DNA from: Calonectria ilicicola
Lineage: Eukaryota; Ascomycota; Sordariomycetes; Hypocreales; Nectriaceae
Assembly (NCBI GenBank): GCA_020809705.1
Contig: CP085825.1
Coordinates: 7,440,001-7,504,000 of the forward strand
Length of the DNA stretch: 64,000 bases
Reading direction: 5' to 3'
A model generated the notes under the pieces. The model was not told the origin of the DNA. It saw nothing but the letters and a program-made list of their open reading frames with translations, and did not search any database. Each line of letters opens with the position of its first letter. The first letter of the stretch is position 1. Below, in pieces: positions 1-12,479 of this stretch. A program made the position numbers and the translations under genes.

Positions 1-211
1 AGGGCAACTAATTTTTTTTTGTGCAAATGGCTCATGATTCGAGCGTCAATTAATCTTCATGTTCATCTCAGTAACTATTTGACATGAAGCGTTCAAGCTT
101 ATTCCCATGTATCGGTACCCAATTATATTAACAAAACAACGCTCCACTGAGAATGCCCAACACCAGAATTAAACACCTTTGAGCGTCCGCCGAGGTAGAG
201 AAAGCATTGCT

Positions 212-841
212 TTACAGAAGAGCAACGACGAAGCCGGCAGCGGCCATGGCGGCAGCAGCCATGCCAGCGTTGCGGGTAGCACCGCTGGTGGACTTGCCGG
301 TGGAGCTGGCGGTGGCGCCGGAGCCGGAGGCGGTGGAGGCAGAGTCGGAGGAGTCAGAGCTCTTGGAGTCGCTAGAGTCGCTGGACTCAGTGGACTTGGA
401 GCTGGAGCCGGTAGCAGTGGCCTTGGCATCGGAGCCACCAGCACCGGTGGAGCAGACGGGGACCACAGACTCGTACTTGGTGAGAGCAGGGCACTCGGAG
501 GTGAGGGCGTCAATCTCCTTGGAGTGGGCAGAGTACCAGGACAGGATCTCGGAGCTGTAGCTGGCGTACTGCTTGCTCAGGCTGGCGGGAGTAGAGAAGC
601 TGCAGGGGTTGGTCTGGGGGTGCTCGGTGAGGTCCTTGATGATCTCGGCGGGAGGAGTAGGGATGGCAGTGTAGACCGACATCACGGCGGTGGCACAAGA
701 GCCGCTGAGACCGGAACCGGCCTCAGTGGCAGTGGCGCGGGCCTCGAGGTAGCTGCGCTTGCGGTGCTCGTGGACCATGAAGTTGTCGGCAGAGACGACT
801 GAGGCCAGGAGAGTGGCAGCGACGGCAATCTTGGCGTGCAT
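212..841 (-). CDS. Small secreted Ser/Ala-rich protein, possibly GPI-anchored
   Basis: Single-exon frame of 209 residues. The N-terminus reads as a signal peptide (MHAKIAVAATLLASVVSA). A folded-looking segment with four Cys (residues about 45-135) follows, then a low-complexity Ser/Thr/Ala/Gly/Asp stretch (about 135-190). The protein ends in a hydrophobic Ala-rich tail (GMAAAAMAAAGFVVALL), the layout of a GPI-anchored cell-wall protein. The middle part resembles the widespread fungal family often labelled infection-structure-specific protein; that assignment is from memory and tentative. A TATAAA on the minus strand (987-992) lies about 146 bp upstream of the ATG. G+C-rich third positions suggest strong expression. 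The plus-strand frames over the same bases are shadows. No catalytic motif is visible, so a surface or wall role is inference. Confidence 0.8.
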   Translation of the reverse strand: MHAKIAVAATLLASVVSADNFMVHEHRKRSYLEARATATEAGSGLSGSCATAVMSVYTAIPTPPAEIIKDLTEHPQTNPCSFSTPASLSKQYASYSSEILSWYSAHSKEIDALTSECPALTKYESVVPVCSTGAGGSDAKATATGSSSKSTESSDSSDSKSSDSSDSASTASGSGATASSTGKSTSGATRNAGMAAAAMAAAGFVVALL

Positions 842-2927
842 CTTGAAGGATGTTATTAAGAAGTTGTTAAGTGGTGGTTGAAGGTATTAAGTTGGAGACG
901 TTGCTCTGAAGAAGATGAAGTGGTATTCAAGATGTTGTTGATGTGTTGGAACGGATATTCATCTTCGAGGGGGGACAGGAAGCCTCTTTATACAAACTTC
1001 TTGCAAACGGGGAAGACATAACCCACATCAACGGTCGGGTACCGGTCCTGCCTCTGAGTAGCTTCCCCGGAATGCAGCACGGTTTGGCGGCGCCGACAGC
1101 AGGTCTGGATGTCTCAGCTTGAACACAATCTGGGTCCATAGCTAGCGCTTATCCCGAGTCGGATCAACTTTGGCGCCAAGGGGACCTGCGCTAGTCAGGC
1201 TGCCCTACGGCGAGCAAATTAATGTGATAGAATACGCCCAATAATAATATGAAGCAATCAACTAAAGGGGGGCTTGGGGGAAGAGAAGGTTAGCTCCGCG
1301 ACGGCCACTTCCTAACCAGGTACAGCACTGTCTTGAGAGGGTGATGAAAAGCCATGAGAAAGATATCACCCCTGGCAGCGTGCATGAATATCCATGACGA
1401 TATGATTACAATGAGTCGGCAGATGGCATCCTGGGTGACAAGGAGTTGGGACGTCAATGGCAATTAGCCTTGCATCGCATATGGCCGTTGTAGATCAACA
1501 AGGGAGTTGCACATCCTCCAGACATAGTGAAGCTTGAAAAAAGCTTACCAAAGTGCCGATCCAGTGAGACGGATCTAGAGCCAAAAGTCTCGGCTGTCAT
1601 CTGTACCTGCATTAACTTTTCTTCTTCTCCCGAGTCGACAAACTCCCAACATCTCAACACGCACCAGCCCGGCCAAGGCTCGAGCATTAGTCTGGAGGGG
1701 CTGAGCTTCTAGTGGCTTGGATACGAAATCGAGAGCAGGTGCTGGTGGGAGGTCACCACACAGACGTGAATGGGCATAAGGCTGAAAGGCATTCCATGGA
1801 TGTATTCTTGCCATCCGAACAGGCAATGCCATCATTTCCTCAAGGCAAACCCCGGGAGCTGGCGCGGCGCTAGCGGCAATCCTGAGCCGAAGCTCTGAAG
1901 CCGGTGCGTCTTCGCAGATCAGCCCTGAAACTAAGGAGAGGGAGCTGAATAGGCTAGCGGGCCAATCGTCTGGTCTCGTCCGTACAGAAAAGTGGTCTTG
2001 GCCCATTGGACCTGACTTGGCCGTCAGTCACGGGAGTCGGCATGGCTTAAAGTCAAGATGAGTTCTGGATCGAACAGTGCATCTGGGCCCGCGTCGCGGA
2101 TGGCGTGTGGAGCTCTACACTGCCAAGATCCGGCCCTTGGGAAGAACTACGCGACTTCGAAATAGGCAAGGTAGGGAAACGCTTGTTGTGTTTCGTTTCT
2201 TTGCCGCAAGGGAGGAAAGTTGACGAACGAACAACAAACAACACAAGGTGGGGGAGCTAAGGGATGGCACTGCGAGGGGGAGCAACAGGCCTCTTACTGT
2301 CACTATCACTATCATTCTGTGTTTGCTTGTCTGTTGGCGTCAATCGGAGTAATCCCACTCCGTCAATGTTTACTTGGGAGATGGACGCATTCTGTGGGGA
2401 CGGCAGATGGTAGGACAGCAGAAAAAAACGAGCCTATGACCAAGAGAATCGTAGTGTGTCTTGCCCCTGAAATTGATGCTCCCTGCTCATCCCTGCAACC
2501 AGAGGCATGGAAAGCTGCAACGCAGAGAGGTTCGAGGTTGTGATTGGGGGCGCCCGTCAAGCCACGGCTGAAGGCATGAAGAAATTGGAGGGACGAAATA
2601 TCAGCCACACGGCAAACCCTCTTAAGCGTAACGAGTTAAGCTGCAGTAGCTGCTGCCAAGCACTCGAAAAAAAAGAAAAGAAAATTTTGAGTTGGAGCCG
2701 TTAATGATCAGAGAGAATGCTTTTTTCAGCTTTCATGCATAAACAGGTTTTTGAAACAGAACGGGGAAGCATAAAGTGCGAGATAATTCATGCCCACAGG
2801 ATAGGTCCTGCCAAGGCGAAGTATATTCAATTAAGCCCCATTATCAATTACCGAGGAAAAAAAAATAGTAGTATGTTCATGAATCCGAAAACAATCATCC
2901 CCTCCCCTTTCCCCCTTTGTTCATTAA
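842..2927. other. Intergenic region, no gene seen
   Basis: About 2.1 kb between two minus-strand genes. It contains the promoter of the secreted protein at 212-841 and the 3' flank of the chitin deacetylase. Open frames here are short, overlap on both strands and show no recognisable domain or splice-linked continuation. Confidence 0.6.
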
Positions 2928-4537
2928 CTAGTTGGATGATCCGCAAGTTCCGTAGGAGCTCTGGCAGCCAGTTCCGCAGTGAGCTGTTGTGTTGCCACAC
3001 CATCCCGCCGAGGAGCAGCAGGTCGCGCCGGGCTCCTGGATGCAGGTGGTGCCGCCAAAGTTGACGCCGCAGCGTCCGTTTGTGCTGATGGGGGCGCTGG
3101 AGCTTGTGGTGCTCGTCGCGGCCTTTGAGGTTGAGGTCGACTTGGACGAGACTGACGAGGACTTGGATGTGGTAGTGCCACATGTTCCAAACAGAGACTG
3201 GCAGCCAGTGCCGCAGTGGTCCGAAGTCGCACCACACCAACCGGCGGGCGAGCAGCACTTGTCAGTAGGCTCTTCCTTGCAGCTTTGGTTGCCAAAGTTG
3301 GTACCGCAGCGGCCGTCGGTGGTGGCAGGGTAGCTGGCAGTGGATGTCGAGGTGGACGTCTTGGTTGATGTCTGTGTCGACGAAGAGCCGCCGCCGGTAG
3401 TGGTGGCGCCCGAGGAGGAGCGGTACCAGTTGGCCTTGTCGTCGTTGAGGCACTCGCCAACGGTGACAGACTTGAAGCCATTGGCCTTGAGAGACTTAAG
3501 CATGTACTCGGTCAGGTTGTATACGGACTGGTAAACGGGGTCGTGCTCAATGCCCAGCCACTTGGTGGTGGCGGTATCAGCTCCCTCGACGGCGGCGTCC
3601 CATATGTCCTTGGACTGCTGGATGGTGTCGGCGCTGTCGTGGAGGTAACCCTCGGTGTCAAGGTTGAAGTAGGTGACGTGGTAACCCAATTCACCCAACC
3701 AGGCGTCAGTGGTGTCGTTGCTGGCCGAGTAGGGAGGTCGCAGGTAGGTGGGGAAGTATCCCAAAAGGTCAGAGAAAGCAATCTCGTTGTAGATGATCTG
3801 GTTCCAGAACTTTTCCTTGCTGAGAGTCGTCAGTCGCTGATGGGACCAGGTGTGACTGGCAATCTGGTGGCCATCGCTGATCATGCGCCTGATGATGGCG
3901 GGCCAAGGAGTGCTGGCGTCGTTGATGGCGCCCTTGCCTAGGTTTCTTCCAGTGATGAAGAAAGTAGCCTTGGCATCATACTCCTGATACTGAAGTCAGT
4001 ATATTGTGGCTGCTATTGTTGATGTTGTTGGGCAACTAAGCATTGAGACTTACCGCAAGGAGGTCAAGGAGATGCGAGGTGTAGTTCCATGGGCCGTCGT
4101 CATACGTCAAGGCGATGTCGCCATACTCCTCACAGTGGTAGATGGCCTCGCCATAAGGAACGCTGCCCAACTTGGGGCGGGCAAGGTTTGTGGTATCAGG
4201 GCCGCTAGGACGGACATTGGCATCGCAGGCCGGACCGTAGTCGATCTGGCAAGCCGGAGCTGAGCAGTACTCATAACCGTTTCCACACCACCTGGCACGG
4301 CATGTTAGAGATCTGGATCCTATCTCTTGACACACAGTGCAGCATCTCAACTTACCCAGCGCTGGAGCAGCACTCGTCGTTCTCGCACACAGTGCCGAAG
4401 CCGGTACCGCATCGCCCGTCTGTTGTTAGCTGCCGCTTGGTGAGGCCGTGGCTGTGACCCAATCCATGATCCATTGCGATGACATGGGCGAGAGACTCGC
4501 CGGCCATGGCGAGGACCAAAGCACTAAGACTCTTCAT
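2928..4537 (-). CDS. Chitin deacetylase (polysaccharide deacetylase, CE4) with three CBM18 modules
   Basis: Three exons: 4537-4356, 4291-4054 and 3983-2928 (GT..AG introns), giving 491 residues. It is predicted to be secreted and to remove acetyl groups from chitin. Order: signal peptide, a CBM18 hevein-like module interrupted by intron 1 ([15 protein letters not shown]), the NodB/CE4 domain, then two more CBM18 modules (about 361-410 and 442-491) joined by Thr/Ser-rich linkers. CE4 motifs are present: TYDDGP (123-128, catalytic Asp and metal Asp), SHTWSH (metal His184 and His188) and RPPY (222-225). The metal site therefore looks intact. The last module ends at the C-terminus (YGTCGSSN). A TATATA lies at 4667-4672, 130 bp upstream of the ATG. 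Family knowledge: such enzymes modify the fungus's own wall or hide chitin oligomers from hosts. Which applies here cannot be told. Confidence 0.92.
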
Positions 4538-7500
4538 GGCAGCAAAAAGAACGACTGTGTTTGGTTAGAACGAATGGACAAGTCTGAAATAGACCAGACA
4601 GGAGTGCGACACGGGCGTGGTGGGATCAGCAACTACACGATGTCGGCGCGCGGAAGCTGGACATGTTATATACATGCGGCCTGCCAGAGCCTTGTCGTGA
4701 CCTGCAGTAAGTAATATGGACTGCTTACTCCGGCTCACAAGAAAAAACAATAAACCTCTCATCTACCCACCTCGAGGAAGGATTCCGTCCCCCTGACCCC
4801 GGCAGCGATCCTAGACGGCGGTGACGCTCCGCACCCGCACGCAGCGACGCCAACATCATGATGAACTAGCTGCGCCAAGCCAATATCTGGTCGGCACTGT
4901 GGCACGTCCATACAAGGGAAACGTGGCGGCGGCGGGCCGGGGTCGGACGCGGCGCACACCAACAATGGCGTCGATCGTCCAGGCCCGGGTCCCGCTGTCA
5001 GATGGGGAGCATCACATCTAAATCTGGGCCTCATCTGGCTTCGTTTGGAGGCAGAGAGGAGGGGCAACGACTGGTCCGAGCTGGTCTTGTGAGCAGTTAT
5101 CGTTTGGTCTTGCCCTCATGTCTCTCCCCCCCTTCGGCGCGCATTAGGACGGACGCCATGCTGCATCTGGTTCCTGGTGCCTGAGTGAAAAGAAGAGTGG
5201 GCTGCAGCATGCTGAGTGCTGGTGTGCAGCGGTCCTCGTATTCCCCCAAGCCCGCAGGCAGTATGCGCGTGTACCTTCTCGGTATTTTCGGGAGGAACGC
5301 AGCAATCCGCTCTCTGCGCCATGCAATCTTGCGTTGCGTTGTGTCGTGTTGAGTTGAGGTGAGTTGCGAGAGAACCCACAATAAGCTGCTTCCTGTATGT
5401 AACGCTAGGATTACATCTTGAAGCTCCCGTGTTGCGCCAGTTCGGAGTGACAACTGGCCGGGTCATTTTCCCAATTTCCATTTACGTACGGCACATGCAG
5501 ATGCAGCCTTGCTGCAGCTACTACATGGCGGGCCCTGGCTCTCAGGTTGCGCGTATGTAATGCGCGTGTGCTTCATTTCAATTCCAATAGCGTAAAACGG
5601 GCGAGCAAGCCGCCTCACCACGTTTTTTTTTTGTCGTCTACGATCCGAGTCATCACTCTGTTTGATACGCACCAGGTCCCGTTTTTCATATCTCAAAGGG
5701 CAAGACGCGCAGCTCAGCTCGCCACAATGTCCGGGGTCATGATTGGGCACGTTCCGCATCAACGTGCATCGGGAACAACGTTGGGCGCTCCCGCGTACGC
5801 CAATCTTGGACTATATCGGACTTCGGGTTTTGTGTTTCCACCACCAGGGGAGGGGAGAGAGCAGCGTGCACGTCGCGAGCTTTTCTCGGTTTAGGTTGAA
5901 CCTGCAGACAAGGGGACAAGGGGAGGAGAAGGAGGGGGAATATCCCAATGGACTCTTCTCTGGCGAGTCAGACCACAAGGAACGAAGAGCGATCTGCAGA
6001 GCAAGCAGGTGTCTTGATCTGGTGAAGCCATTTGCTTCTCTCCTCAACTGAGCTATCTGGGGGGAGCCCCTCCTTCTTGCAGCTCGACTGGCAGGGATTG
6101 GGAACCGGCTGAACCCCCCAGGACCTTTTTTTGGGGCCCCGAAAAAAGGACAAAAAGGGGAACAAAACGGAAATACAGCCGAAGAGAGGAGGAGACGTGT
6201 GGTGCGCTGTTCGTCAAGCCCTCTTTTTCTGTTCAAGCGAGCTGCGAAGATGACTGCATGGCCAATCTCGGCAGCCGCCCGTGTAACGCCATTTCTTCGT
6301 CACACTCACACACATGCACGCTCTTTTCGTTTTTTGCTTTCTTTTGAATGACGACTGTTCTCAGGTATCAAGGCTAGGTTCATCCTGTTCGGAGACTGCT
6401 TGATTCTGTTTTCTCTTTTTTTTTTCTCGCTTTGCTGGATGATGTTGCTCGGCGCCTCCACTCTGTATGGTGATAAGCTTCCCAGTCTTCTAACCGACTG
6501 CGAGCAGCCCGGATCGTCCTAGCTAGTGGGGGGGGGTTGCTTATTTTTATCCTAATGTTTGTTTGCACAAGACAGACCAAAAAAAAACGAAAAATTCTCC
6601 GCGGTTACATCGGCGTACTTGGGTTCTCGGCTCGAGAAGCGTAACGTAGCCTCCGAGAATGCATGTCCCAAAAACTGCTGTTACATTCATCATGTCAAGT
6701 TTTCCCATGGTTTGCGAACTCGCATCTTCTGGTCGCATTTTCCCCAACGCCTTCCCTTCCTAGTTCCAAGGCACAAATCGGGTGTGTGTGTCCACCGCCG
6801 ATCGTTCAGGGCCAGGGGGTGGTGCTGCTGCTGATGCGGGGGAAAACGAGTGACGCTCTCCACTGTGAACTAGGTTGCTTACCATTCTTGCTGATGGCAC
6901 CCCATTCTGTTCGCTACCACTCGGGGATATTCTCAAAGGGAACATGGCGGAGTTAGCCCACAAGTAAGCCCTAAGTCCTCTCTTTTCTTTTCTTGCTCGT
7001 TGCTTCTTTTCGGCGGTGGCACCACTCCTCCCGATAATGTGCGATAATTGGAGGGGGAGAAACATGCCGTGATATCTCTCAGAAAAAGATACGTCTTGCG
7101 GCGTCGTGTACGTGAAACCGGACAATTTTTGCCAAGGGATTCCGCCAAGAAAAAACCGATGCTTGTCTGGCCCACTTGTTGTCTTGGCTGTTGTCAATAC
7201 GATGAATCCTTGCCGAAACGTGCGTGTGGTGTGTGGTGTAGGGTAGTTTCCCGGATATATTAATGTTGTCAGGTGTATTTCCGATTAGGGAATGATGTGA
7301 ATTGGTTGTGCTACTACTGCAGCCAGCAACAGCCACCAATTTTAACATCTGACGTAAACGCAATCTCCGTTTGCTGATACCGCTGCGTATTGGCCGCGAC
7401 AGCGTGAGGCTCAAGGTGGTGGATATGGTGATTGCAACATCGATTCTGGCTTGTTTCAAGTAACTGGGTAGGATTCCATGCGGCTGAATCAATGAGGTGT

Positions 7501-8809
7501 TGGGGACCTTTTAATCCCCAATCTTTCCCAAGGCAAACAAAAATAGAAATCCTGAGTATGACGCGTCTCTGCGAATTAGTTGGTGCATGCAAGTTGTGAT
7601 CTGATGATAGGGACGATTATTCTTGAGTGAACCTTGCTTTGAGCGAGTTTTTTTCCCCTGCAAACTGGATCGAAGGTGTATCAAAGCGCAACTCTTGCAA
7701 TCCTAATTTTAACTACACCAGTAAACTGCGCCTTGCAATTGACATCGCCCTTGGCCGTGCACAGACTTTGACACAAAACTTTAGCAGTTCCGAAAAATAT
7801 GCCAAGTATACTACTAGCTATGGTGAGCACATGATATATTGAGGCTAGCTAGCCGCTGCGGTTCCGAGGCCTCTGATTTAAGGTTGAGGCTATCTCGGCT
7901 TTGGCGGCTTCGGTGTCTTGCAACGGATGATGCCAGTAGCCATCCTCGGCTAGCTCTATATCCATTGCACCGAGAAGCTTCCCCAGTGTTACGAAATTCC
8001 GGATGAATACGAGCTCTTTTGCTTGCCTCTAATGAACTTTGAATACCCCAGCTGCTCTTTTTAGACTGGATCAAAAGGAATGAACCATTGTGCAATCTTG
8101 AATACATTTATCGCTTTTTGTCTATATGTGCTATGTACATGAAGTAATTCTCTTCCAAATATAGCCTGTGGCTGCCGTGAGTTATTATTAAGTTCCCTTT
8201 ACTCGACAGCAGGTACGATTTGGACTATTAAATTATGGTAGGGGGAGCGATGTCGTTAATTTTAAACTGTGGAAAATTCCGCAGTACCGCACCCCCTATT
8301 AGAAGACTTGCCTTGGTAGTAGTAATCCTCAACTCCATTCGAGCTGCTATTTCTTTGCTGTCCCAAGCGCCTTCCTTTTTGAGGAATCATAAAAGCCTAG
8401 AGTATCTCTTATGTTGACTTTGGCTCGTAGAGGACCCGAAGACCATTCATATTGCGGGATTTGACTTGCTTTGATGGGAGATTGAGGAGGAAGCAAGACC
8501 ATCTCGAATACCATATTTATGGTTGGCTCTAAGGCCTTGCATAATTATGATTCCATTTTTGATGTACACGATGACATGGTAGTATGTTTATCATGATGTC
8601 TCTACCCATCGTAATGTTTTGATCCGACGAACTTCATTTTTCGACAGGCATTATTCATGAATCTGCACCGCAAATCTTCCAGCTTTCTAACTGCAGTTTC
8701 GGAAGAGGTTCGTCTATTTCCCTCGTGCGGTATTCGAAAAATTGAAAATTGGAATGAAACTCCCAATGATCATGAAACGTGAAAAGCTCTTGTTTAGATG
8801 ATGAAGTCT
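4538..8809. other. Long gene-free stretch
   Basis: About 4.3 kb between two minus-strand genes with no convincing coding frame on either strand; the longest frames (141-145 codons) overlap on both strands and lack domains. It holds pyrimidine- and purine-rich tracts (for example 6410-6430 and 6525-6540) and several homopolymer runs. It could be promoter/5'-leader DNA or contain a non-coding transcript; nothing in the sequence decides this. Confidence 0.5.
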
Positions 8810-9866
8810 TCATTCATACTCGGTGCTAATCAGAAGTAGTTCCTCGGTCATATCTGAGCCAGAACTAGATGGAGTGGCATTGTCATATGACTCGATGGCA
8901 GGTGATGGATGCAGATAAAAATCTGTGACATAATCCGGGCCCGAGTAAGACGACAAGTCTTGTTTGAGTTGGTAAAACATGGCTGTGATGTCTTCCAAAA
9001 ACTTGTCATTATGTGGTATTTCCTGTCCAATTCCATCATTTGCACCTGATTGCTGAACAGTAGCTAGAAGCAAGTACCCGGACTGAAGGTGGTGAAGTGA
9101 CTCGGCATGACGACCTAGAAAATGGTCTATGCAAGTAAAGATGATGCAACATGTGAGGATGACGCTGTTTCCCTGGTCGGACGGTAGGTTGCTGAGAGAG
9201 TTGAGGGCCTGGATAGCTTGATTGTACTGCTGAATGCAGGCCTCTTCCATATTGTGGAGAGAGAATATACCAGCGGCCGAGGCGTCTAGATTCTGGTTTT
9301 TGAAGCGCATGTGTGCAGCGCCAAGGGCGCATAGTGCATGCTTTATGGGCACTATTGTATATCCGAGAGGCAGAGCGTGGGAAGTCCAAAACCGAGTTGG
9401 AGCCGTGCTTGTGGCGAGGTCTGGAATGGTGCAGGTTTGGAAGTAATGGAACAGATCAGATTCAATCGATGACGCGGAAAGAGCTTCATTAGGGTTGGGG
9501 AACATGAAGATTTGTCCTGATGCACTCTCATGTTGTGGAATGCTTGTCGGCTGATGCTTCGGCTGATGCGGCTTCTTCGTACGGCGTGCTTGGATTGTTG
9601 GGTAGCCGTCACATGCAAAACCTGTTTTGGTACACCTGAGGCAGAACGGCTTTGCTTCGTCGCACTTTAAATGGCGGGCTCTGGGCTTGAGTTAGTAACG
9701 GATGGATGATGATGGATTTGATGGATAGACTGACTTGCTATGGACAGTGTTAGCTGATTGGATCCAACCATTGCTAAAGGAGGGGTTTTGCATACCATGT
9801 AGCACACCCGGTTCGAACCCTTGGTGCTTTTGCCCGGGTTCGCTTCTCTCGCTTGACCATATCCAT
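8810..9866 (-). pseudogene. Short Zn2Cys6 transcription factor, DNA-binding domain apparently disrupted
   Basis: Exon 1 (9866-9796) encodes MDMVKREKRTRAKAPRVRTG then CAT, the start of a C6 zinc cluster. Exon 2 (from about 9680 to the stop at 8810) supplies the rest: RHLKCDEAKPFCLRC, then TGFACDGY. The remainder (FWTSHALPLGYTIVPIKHAL, ALGAAHMRF) is typical of the fungal-specific regulator region. The donor GTATGC (9795) and acceptor CCCAG (exon 2 from 9680, branch-like CTAAC just upstream) are clear. However, joining them gives TGA where the next Cys codon should be. The acceptor CAAG three bases earlier instead gives a frameshift to TAA. A weaker upstream donor (GTGTGC) would restore the frame but delete the first Cys pair. 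At about 310 residues it is also shorter than usual. It may be a decayed gene, an unusually spliced one, or a sequence error. Confidence 0.5.
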
Positions 9867-12132
9867 TTTTGTAAATGGCTGTCGCTCTCGTGGTTGGCGG
9901 ATGAATAGAAAGGGTGTCGCTTGTGGCTTGTCGTACATGGCGGTTCGCCGAAAAGGGCGAAAACACCGCCTTTACATACAAGGCTCATCGGTGGGCGGAC
10001 ACCCTAGGGCGCGATCGTCAGCGGCCTCATGTTGGCTCTGACAGATGGTGGTTCCGCAAACATGGCTGTGAGTGATCTTTGCGCGCCTTAGTGTGGCGCA
10101 CTGATGCGCTAGAAGCCATTTAGAAGAAGATGAAGGGAGTCAAGATCCCTGGTTTTACGCTGTCTCTATTATGATTGGCCGATGATCTTCATCCACGCAG
10201 GGGCCTCTTCCCCTTCAAAACCATTCCAAACTCTAACCGTAAAGATTGACCAATCAAGTGAGCCATTGAATAATTACGCAGCACACTGGATGAAGCCCGG
10301 TCGCCTCACAGAAGGCAAATTCTGTGCCGCTAGCTAGCCGTTGTAAGGCTGAGGGCATCTGTGACATTTTCTCTCCTTGGGAGGGGGTAACGTTTCATGC
10401 TTCATACTGATGCTAATTTTGGCTGATAGGGAAACCAGCTGTCTTTTGTGGCGATGCCAATTTTGTTTTCTGCTAGAGCCCATTGTGCTTCGAATAAAGC
10501 AAAAGCAACACCGGTGAGAGGAAAAAGGAGGCGGCGCAAGGTCCTTTCGCTTTCTCGCCGCCAAGACGGGAGAGGAACATGCTCAAAAGTGAGACCGCAA
10601 TTTTCGGGGGAAAGCGAGTCTGAGCCCGCCCTGAATTTCCCCGGGGAAAATAGATTATCATATGCCAACCCAGATTGTTTCAATTCCACCTCCGACGGAC
10701 ATTTCTGATCGCGCCCCCCTCATCGCGCCTCCCGATGGCTTGTCTAGATCGAGCCCGTGCCTGGCATGGTCCGTGGACTAGGCTTCTTACGGCCTTTGAA
10801 TCGTCCATGAGCATCCTTGCAAACAGGCAACTAGGGTTGACGCTCGGCATATTTACCGAAACTTCGTCATGCTGCTCCACTATGAGCCTGGCGCAGGAGG
10901 TGCGGGATGGGCAATTCGGCGTTTGGGCTAAGATGCCGACTTGTAGCATGGGGCTCGTATTTTGAACTGACCAGAAGGTTTTTTTTTGCCACATAATAAT
11001 GCTAAACATAATGCCGAAAGGAAACCTTTCACACCCTAAGTCTGCATGCGAGTGGCTTCTTATCGATTAAATAAAGTAGTCTACTCTTGTGCTGGCGAAC
11101 TACCAATTTGAAGTTTTGACTTGTGCCTCTTAGTCAAAGTATGGCATTCAAACTGGATTTCGATGGATCCCGACGTACGCGGAAATGCTACCTTTCCTCA
11201 TAGAACCCGGCAGTGGTCGATTGCGATGTTACGGTACTTTTGCTGTAGTCTGCTCACGCGCGGCCGAACAAATTGAGCCTTAAATTACTGTTTAGGGGGA
11301 ATTGGAGAGCAGATTTTGATGAAACTCTTCACTGAGAATTTGATTAGGCACTGGACGAGCTGGGCTTTGGTGAACCTGTCGACTTCAAGGAGTAGGACAG
11401 CATTAGAGCCGCCCGCTGATCCAATGATGCGATGGCTCGTAAGGAACGATTTCACTCGGACCTCTTTTGAAAGAACTAAGCATAAATAACAATACTGGTG
11501 ACGTTTTTCATCCTACCTTCCCATTACCCCCCGGCCAACTCTCCGCAAGTCTAGACTTTAATTGACGTAATATTAGCTTCGTATCTCGTACATGATCTTG
11601 ATTTCTAGTGGATTCTCCTTAACACCGAATCTACCGGGATTCTGAACGAGGTAGGGTTTCATGTGGAGGAGGTGGGTATACGCCGTTGTCACTAAGAATA
11701 CCATTTCAAGATCCAGCTATGAAATGCGCAGAACATACCTGATCCTTATCTCTCTGATCCTTACACACGATGAGAAATCTGCTACTCTATGTACTGTTTT
11801 CACAACTCCAAGGTCTTCTACTCGAACCTGGAAGAATAATGCTGCCATGTTTAACTTCGGTAGGTTTATTCGTCAACCCACACACAGATCAACCTCAAGC
11901 ACATCGCCATCATTATCCAATACAAGAGCGGCTTCACAAAGAAGTTTATGAAATAAGGTGAAAGATGTTTAATTGGGTAAAGGTGTTAATCTCATGTTGT
12001 CAAGACAACATAACGTTCATGACTAAAACCCAGTGTTGTGACCTGTTGGTACTGGCCCCTCCTGGTTCACCAAATTGATCCCGATATCTTCGATAGCCCT
12101 AAAATGATGTAGAGCTCTAGAACCACGCTCAT
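9867..12132. other. Intergenic region, no gene seen
   Basis: About 2.3 kb between two minus-strand genes. Open frames are short, conflict between strands and carry no recognisable motif. It includes the promoter of the C6 factor and the 3' flank of the small secreted protein at 12133-12479. Confidence 0.55.
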
Positions 12133-12479
12133 TTAATTGGTCGTGTTGGTAGCCTTGACAGCATCAGGGCAGTCAGTCGGTTCTGGGCAGCAGAGAGCCT
12201 TCATGCCGGTCCAGCACTTTTTCCCATCACCCCATTTATCCTCGTCGCAGGTAAACCAGCCCTTTGGGCAAAAGCCGTCGCAAGCTGGCGATGTGCCTTG
12301 CCAGATACAGCCCTGGGGCGCATCGTATCCCTCTCTTCTAATAGAGATAGTTTTATCTGTGTATTGTGTTAGTAAGAACTGATGCATTGTTTATTTGCAG
12401 CAGACATACCGAGAGATGCATGAGGAGTTGCGGAGACGATGGCTCCGAAGGCGAAGAGGGCGAGCATAGAGAAACGCAT
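12133..12479 (-). CDS. Small secreted cysteine-rich protein
   Basis: Two exons (12479-12410 and 12356-12133; intron GTATGT..CACAG) encode 97 residues. The signal peptide is MRFSMLALFAFGAIVSA, followed by a short pro-like segment with a dibasic RR. The mature part has eight Cys in the order GCIWQG, ACDGFC, FTCDED, GKKCWTG, ALCC and DCPDA. The pattern CIWQG..C.G.C..G......GDGKKC.TG.KALCC recurs in many small secreted fungal proteins of unknown function. A CTTAAATA/TATTTAAG element (12611-12618) lies about 130 bp upstream. Size, secretion and Cys density are those of effector-like or wall-associated proteins. No activity can be assigned. Confidence 0.82.

Noticed and set aside
179..802. Long plus-strand frame of 207 codons opposite the secreted protein
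   Set aside because: Gly/Ala/Val-rich shadow of the G+C-biased minus-strand gene; no signal or domain.
6005..6062. tRNA-like A box (minus strand TAGCTCAGTTG at about 6046-6056)
   Set aside because: No B box (GGTTCRANNCC) follows at the right distance and the acceptor arms do not pair.
9800..9830. GGTTCGAACC string resembling a tRNA B box
   Set aside because: T-arm stems do not pair on either strand, and the sequence is the coding text of a C6 zinc-cluster exon.
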